Shown: positions 61,690 through 64,000 of the stretch, piece by piece
How positions within the stretch are numbered: position 1 is the stretch's first letter
Layout of the letters: the number at the start of each line of letters is the position of its first letter
NCBI GenBank assembly: GCA_035771165.1
Contig: JAWNZC010000314.1
Span: forward strand, 1,599,501-1,663,500
Direction: 5' to 3'
Length of the DNA: 64,000 nt
Source of the DNA: Paragorgia papillata
Lineage: Eukaryota; Cnidaria; Anthozoa; Scleralcyonacea; Coralliidae
Made by a program: the position numbers and the translations under genes
The notes under the pieces: generated by a model
What the model saw: only the letters and a program-made list of their open reading frames with translations
Told to the model about the DNA's origin: nothing
The model's database searches: none

Positions 61690-63290
61690 GGACTATGTCA
61701 TATAGATTGAATGATTCAACCTTAGGACTCAATGATTCAATCTTAGGATTTAATGATTCAATCTTAGGATGCAATGATTCAATCTTAGGATTCAATGATT
61801 CAATCTTAGGATTCAATGATTCAATCTTATAGGAATCAATCTTACGATTGCAATCAAGATATCCCTCCCTTCTGAGAGGATGCAGCGATTTGATGTACCT
61901 CTTCTTATAAAACACCGTCTCACGTTAGAGTGGTATTTATTTAGTCATAGACGCGCTACCAAAACATATATTTTAAGGAAGAGAGGAGAAAGAGGGAGGA
62001 GGAGGAGGATTCAATGATTTAATCTTAGGATTTAATGATTCAATCTTAGATTCAATGATTCAATCTTACGATTCAATTATTCAATCTTAGGATTCAATGA
62101 TTCAATCTTAGGATTCAATGATTCAATCTTAGGATTCAATGATTCAGTCTTAGGATTCAATGATTCAATCTTAGGATTCAATGATTCAATCTTAGGATTC
62201 AATGATTCAATCTTATGATTCAATGATTCAGTCTTAGGATTCAATGATTCAATCTTAGGATTTAATGATTCAATCTTAGGATGCAATGATTCAATCTTAG
62301 GATTCAATGATTCAATCTTAGGATTCAATGATTCAATCTTATAGGAATCAATCTTACGATTGCAATCAAGATATCCCTCCCTTCTGAGAGGATGCAGCGA
62401 TTTGATGTACCTCTTCTTATAAAACACCGTCTCACGTTAGTGTGGTATTTATTTAGTCATAGACGCGCTACCAAAACATATATTTTAAGGGGAGGAAGAG
62501 GAGGAGAAAGAGGGAGGAGGAGGAGGATTCAATGATTTAATCTTAGGATTTAATGATTCAATCTTAGATTCAATGATTCAATCTTACGATTCAATTATTC
62601 AATCTTAGGATTCAATTATTCAATCTTAGGATTCAATGATTCAGTCTTAGGATTCAATGATTCAATCTTAGGATTCAATGATTCAATCTTAGGATTCAAT
62701 GATTCAATCTTATGATTCAATGATTCAGTCTTAGGATTCAATGATTCAATCTTAGGATTCAATGATTCAATCTTATGATTCAATGATTCAATCTTAGGAT
62801 TCAATTATTCAATCTTAGGATTCAATAATTCAATCTTAGGATTCAATAATTCAATCTAAGGATTCAATCTCAGGATTCAAGGATTCAATGTTAGGATTCA
62901 ATGATTCAATCTTAGGATTCAATGATTCAATCTTAGGATTCAATGATTCAATCTTAGGATTCAATGATTCAATCTTAGGATTCAATGATTCAATCTTAGG
63001 ATTCAATGATTCATTCTTAGGATTCAATAATTCAATTTAGGAGTCAATCTCAGGATTCAATGATTCAATCTTAGGATTCAATGATTCAATCTTAGGATTC
63101 AATGATTCAATCTTAGGATTCAATTATTCAATCTTAGGATTCAATGATTCAATCTTAGGATTCAATGATTCAATCTTACGATTCAATGATTCAATCTTAG
63201 GATTCAATTATTCAATCTTAGGATTCAATTATTCAATCTTAGGATTCAATGATTCAATCTTAGGATTCAATGATTCAATCTTATAGGAAT
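61690..63290. repeat. 21-bp minisatellite in higher-order arrangement
   Basis: Unit GATTCAATGATTCAATCTTAG, dozens of copies in three blocks (about 61700-61830, 62010-62340, 62530-63290). Each block ends at ATAGGAATCAATCTTACGAT (61830, 62341, 63284) followed by the same spacer. The minus-strand frames read KIESLNP heptads after an identical start in the first two blocks. Confidence 0.95.
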
Positions 63291-63429
63291 CAATCTTACG
63301 ATTGCAATCAAGATATCCCTCCCTTCTGAGAGGATGCAGCGATTTGATGTACCTCTTCTTATAAAACACCGTCTCACTTTAGAGTGGTATTTATTTAGTC
63401 ATAGACGCGCTACCAAAACATATATTTTA

Positions 63430-63610
63430 AGGGGAGGAAGAGGAGGAGAAAGAGGTAGGAGGAGGAGGATATAGAGGGGGAGGAGGAGAAAGAGGAGGAG
63501 GAGGAGGAGAAAGAGGATATAGAGGGAGGAGGAGGATAAAGAGGGGGAGGAGGAGGAGGAGAAAGAGGAGGAGGAAGATGAGGGAAAGATAAAAGGAAGA
63601 TAAGGAAGAT
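63430..63610. repeat. (GGA)n-rich purine tract
   Basis: GAGGAGGAGGAG and AAAGAGG runs on the plus strand inside the fold-back element. Shorter versions are at 61980-62010 and 62490-62525. Confidence 0.9.
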
Positions 63611-64000
63611 AAGATGAAGTTAAACTATAGCCTTAGTTAGGATTATGACTATGACTATATCTTAGGATTATGACTACATGGCTATATTACTATGGCTATG
63701 ACTATATGATTAAATGACTATATGACTACATGACAAAACGACTATGATTAGGACTATAATAATTAGGACTATGTCATAGGACTACGACTATGTGATAAGG
63801 CCTACAGTCTTAGGACTACGTACTATGACTATGACTATATGATAGGGGGAGTTTAGCGCATCCCCGGGGGAATTATATGGTGCCCCGGGGGTGTTTGGCG
63901 TATCTATGGAGACGTTTTGGGCTGCCCGGGGGTGATCGGGGTACCCTTAGGGGTGTTTGGGGATACCCGGGGGTGATGGGGATACCCTTGGGGAAGTTTG

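Larger units (their letters stand above)
61495..64000. mobile_element. Fold-back element with internal minisatellite (right end near or past window edge)
   Basis: Left end CATCACCCCCGGGTATCCC through CTAAACTCCCCCTATCA (61510-61650) is mirrored by 63843-64000 (GATAGGGGGAGTTTAG ... CCCGGGGGTGATGG). Inverted arms are at least 150 bp. The body holds the 21-bp satellite, GGA-rich tracts and a roughly 190-bp spacer present three times. No transposase seen. Confidence 0.8.

Noticed and set aside
61690..63290. CRISPR-like direct repeats
   Set aside because: Repeats are contiguous 21-bp units without unique spacers, in a eukaryotic genome with introns. It is a minisatellite.

Overview
The window is eukaryotic, and almost certainly from an invertebrate animal. 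It is AT-rich, with GT-AG introns of 0.4 to 6 kb, many LINE remnants, MITEs with intact target-site duplications, and very long microsatellites. The one gene family present combines von Willebrand A (VWA), HYR-like and galaxin-like dicysteine modules. Galaxin-type repeats are best known from cnidarians, so a cnidarian (anthozoan) is my leading guess. No rRNA or mitochondrial marker settles it.

Main content: two paralogous secreted-protein genes lie tail to tail. Gene A (+, 10721-33377) can be assembled completely: eight exons, all junctions GT-AG and phase-compatible, giving 571 aa with a signal peptide, a VWA domain with intact MIDAS, three HYR-like domains and a C-terminal galaxin-like domain. 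Gene B (-, 41829 to beyond 56875) shows the second half of a VWA domain, a 42-nt mini-exon, one HYR-like exon and two nearly identical copies of the terminal galaxin-like exon about 9.4 kb apart. Its 5' exons (signal peptide, first half of VWA) are not in the window. Exons after the VWA domain are symmetric phase 1, a classic shuffling arrangement. The likely role is extracellular: matrix, adhesion, skeletal or cuticular. This is inferred from domains only.

Layout. 1-10070: gene-free, dominated by a tandem segmental duplication (units about 811-6404 and 6405-10066). Differential insertions (a TA-target DNA element with an empty site in the sister unit, a LINE fragment, a 606-bp near-perfect palindrome) separate the two units. 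10.7-33.4 kb: gene A, with introns packed with LINE 3' ends, microsatellites, piggyBac-like and hAT-like MITEs, and a roughly 2.4-kb hexanucleotide region in the last intron. 33.4-41.8 kb: the convergent intergenic region, with hAT-type MITEs and a decayed LINE. 41.8-56.9 kb: gene B, with its own satellites (a GGTARY hexamer array, a ~190-bp satellite, a pentanucleotide array that changes unit in blocks), nested MITEs and a 1.58-kb TIR element carrying a zinc-finger-like ORF and a helicase N-terminus fragment. 57.5-61.3 kb: a LINE whose 820-codon ORF fuses two different reverse transcriptases. 61.5-64.0 kb: a fold-back element filled with a 21-bp minisatellite, apparently running to or past the window edge.

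Most other open reading frames are low-complexity artefacts or transposon shadows.
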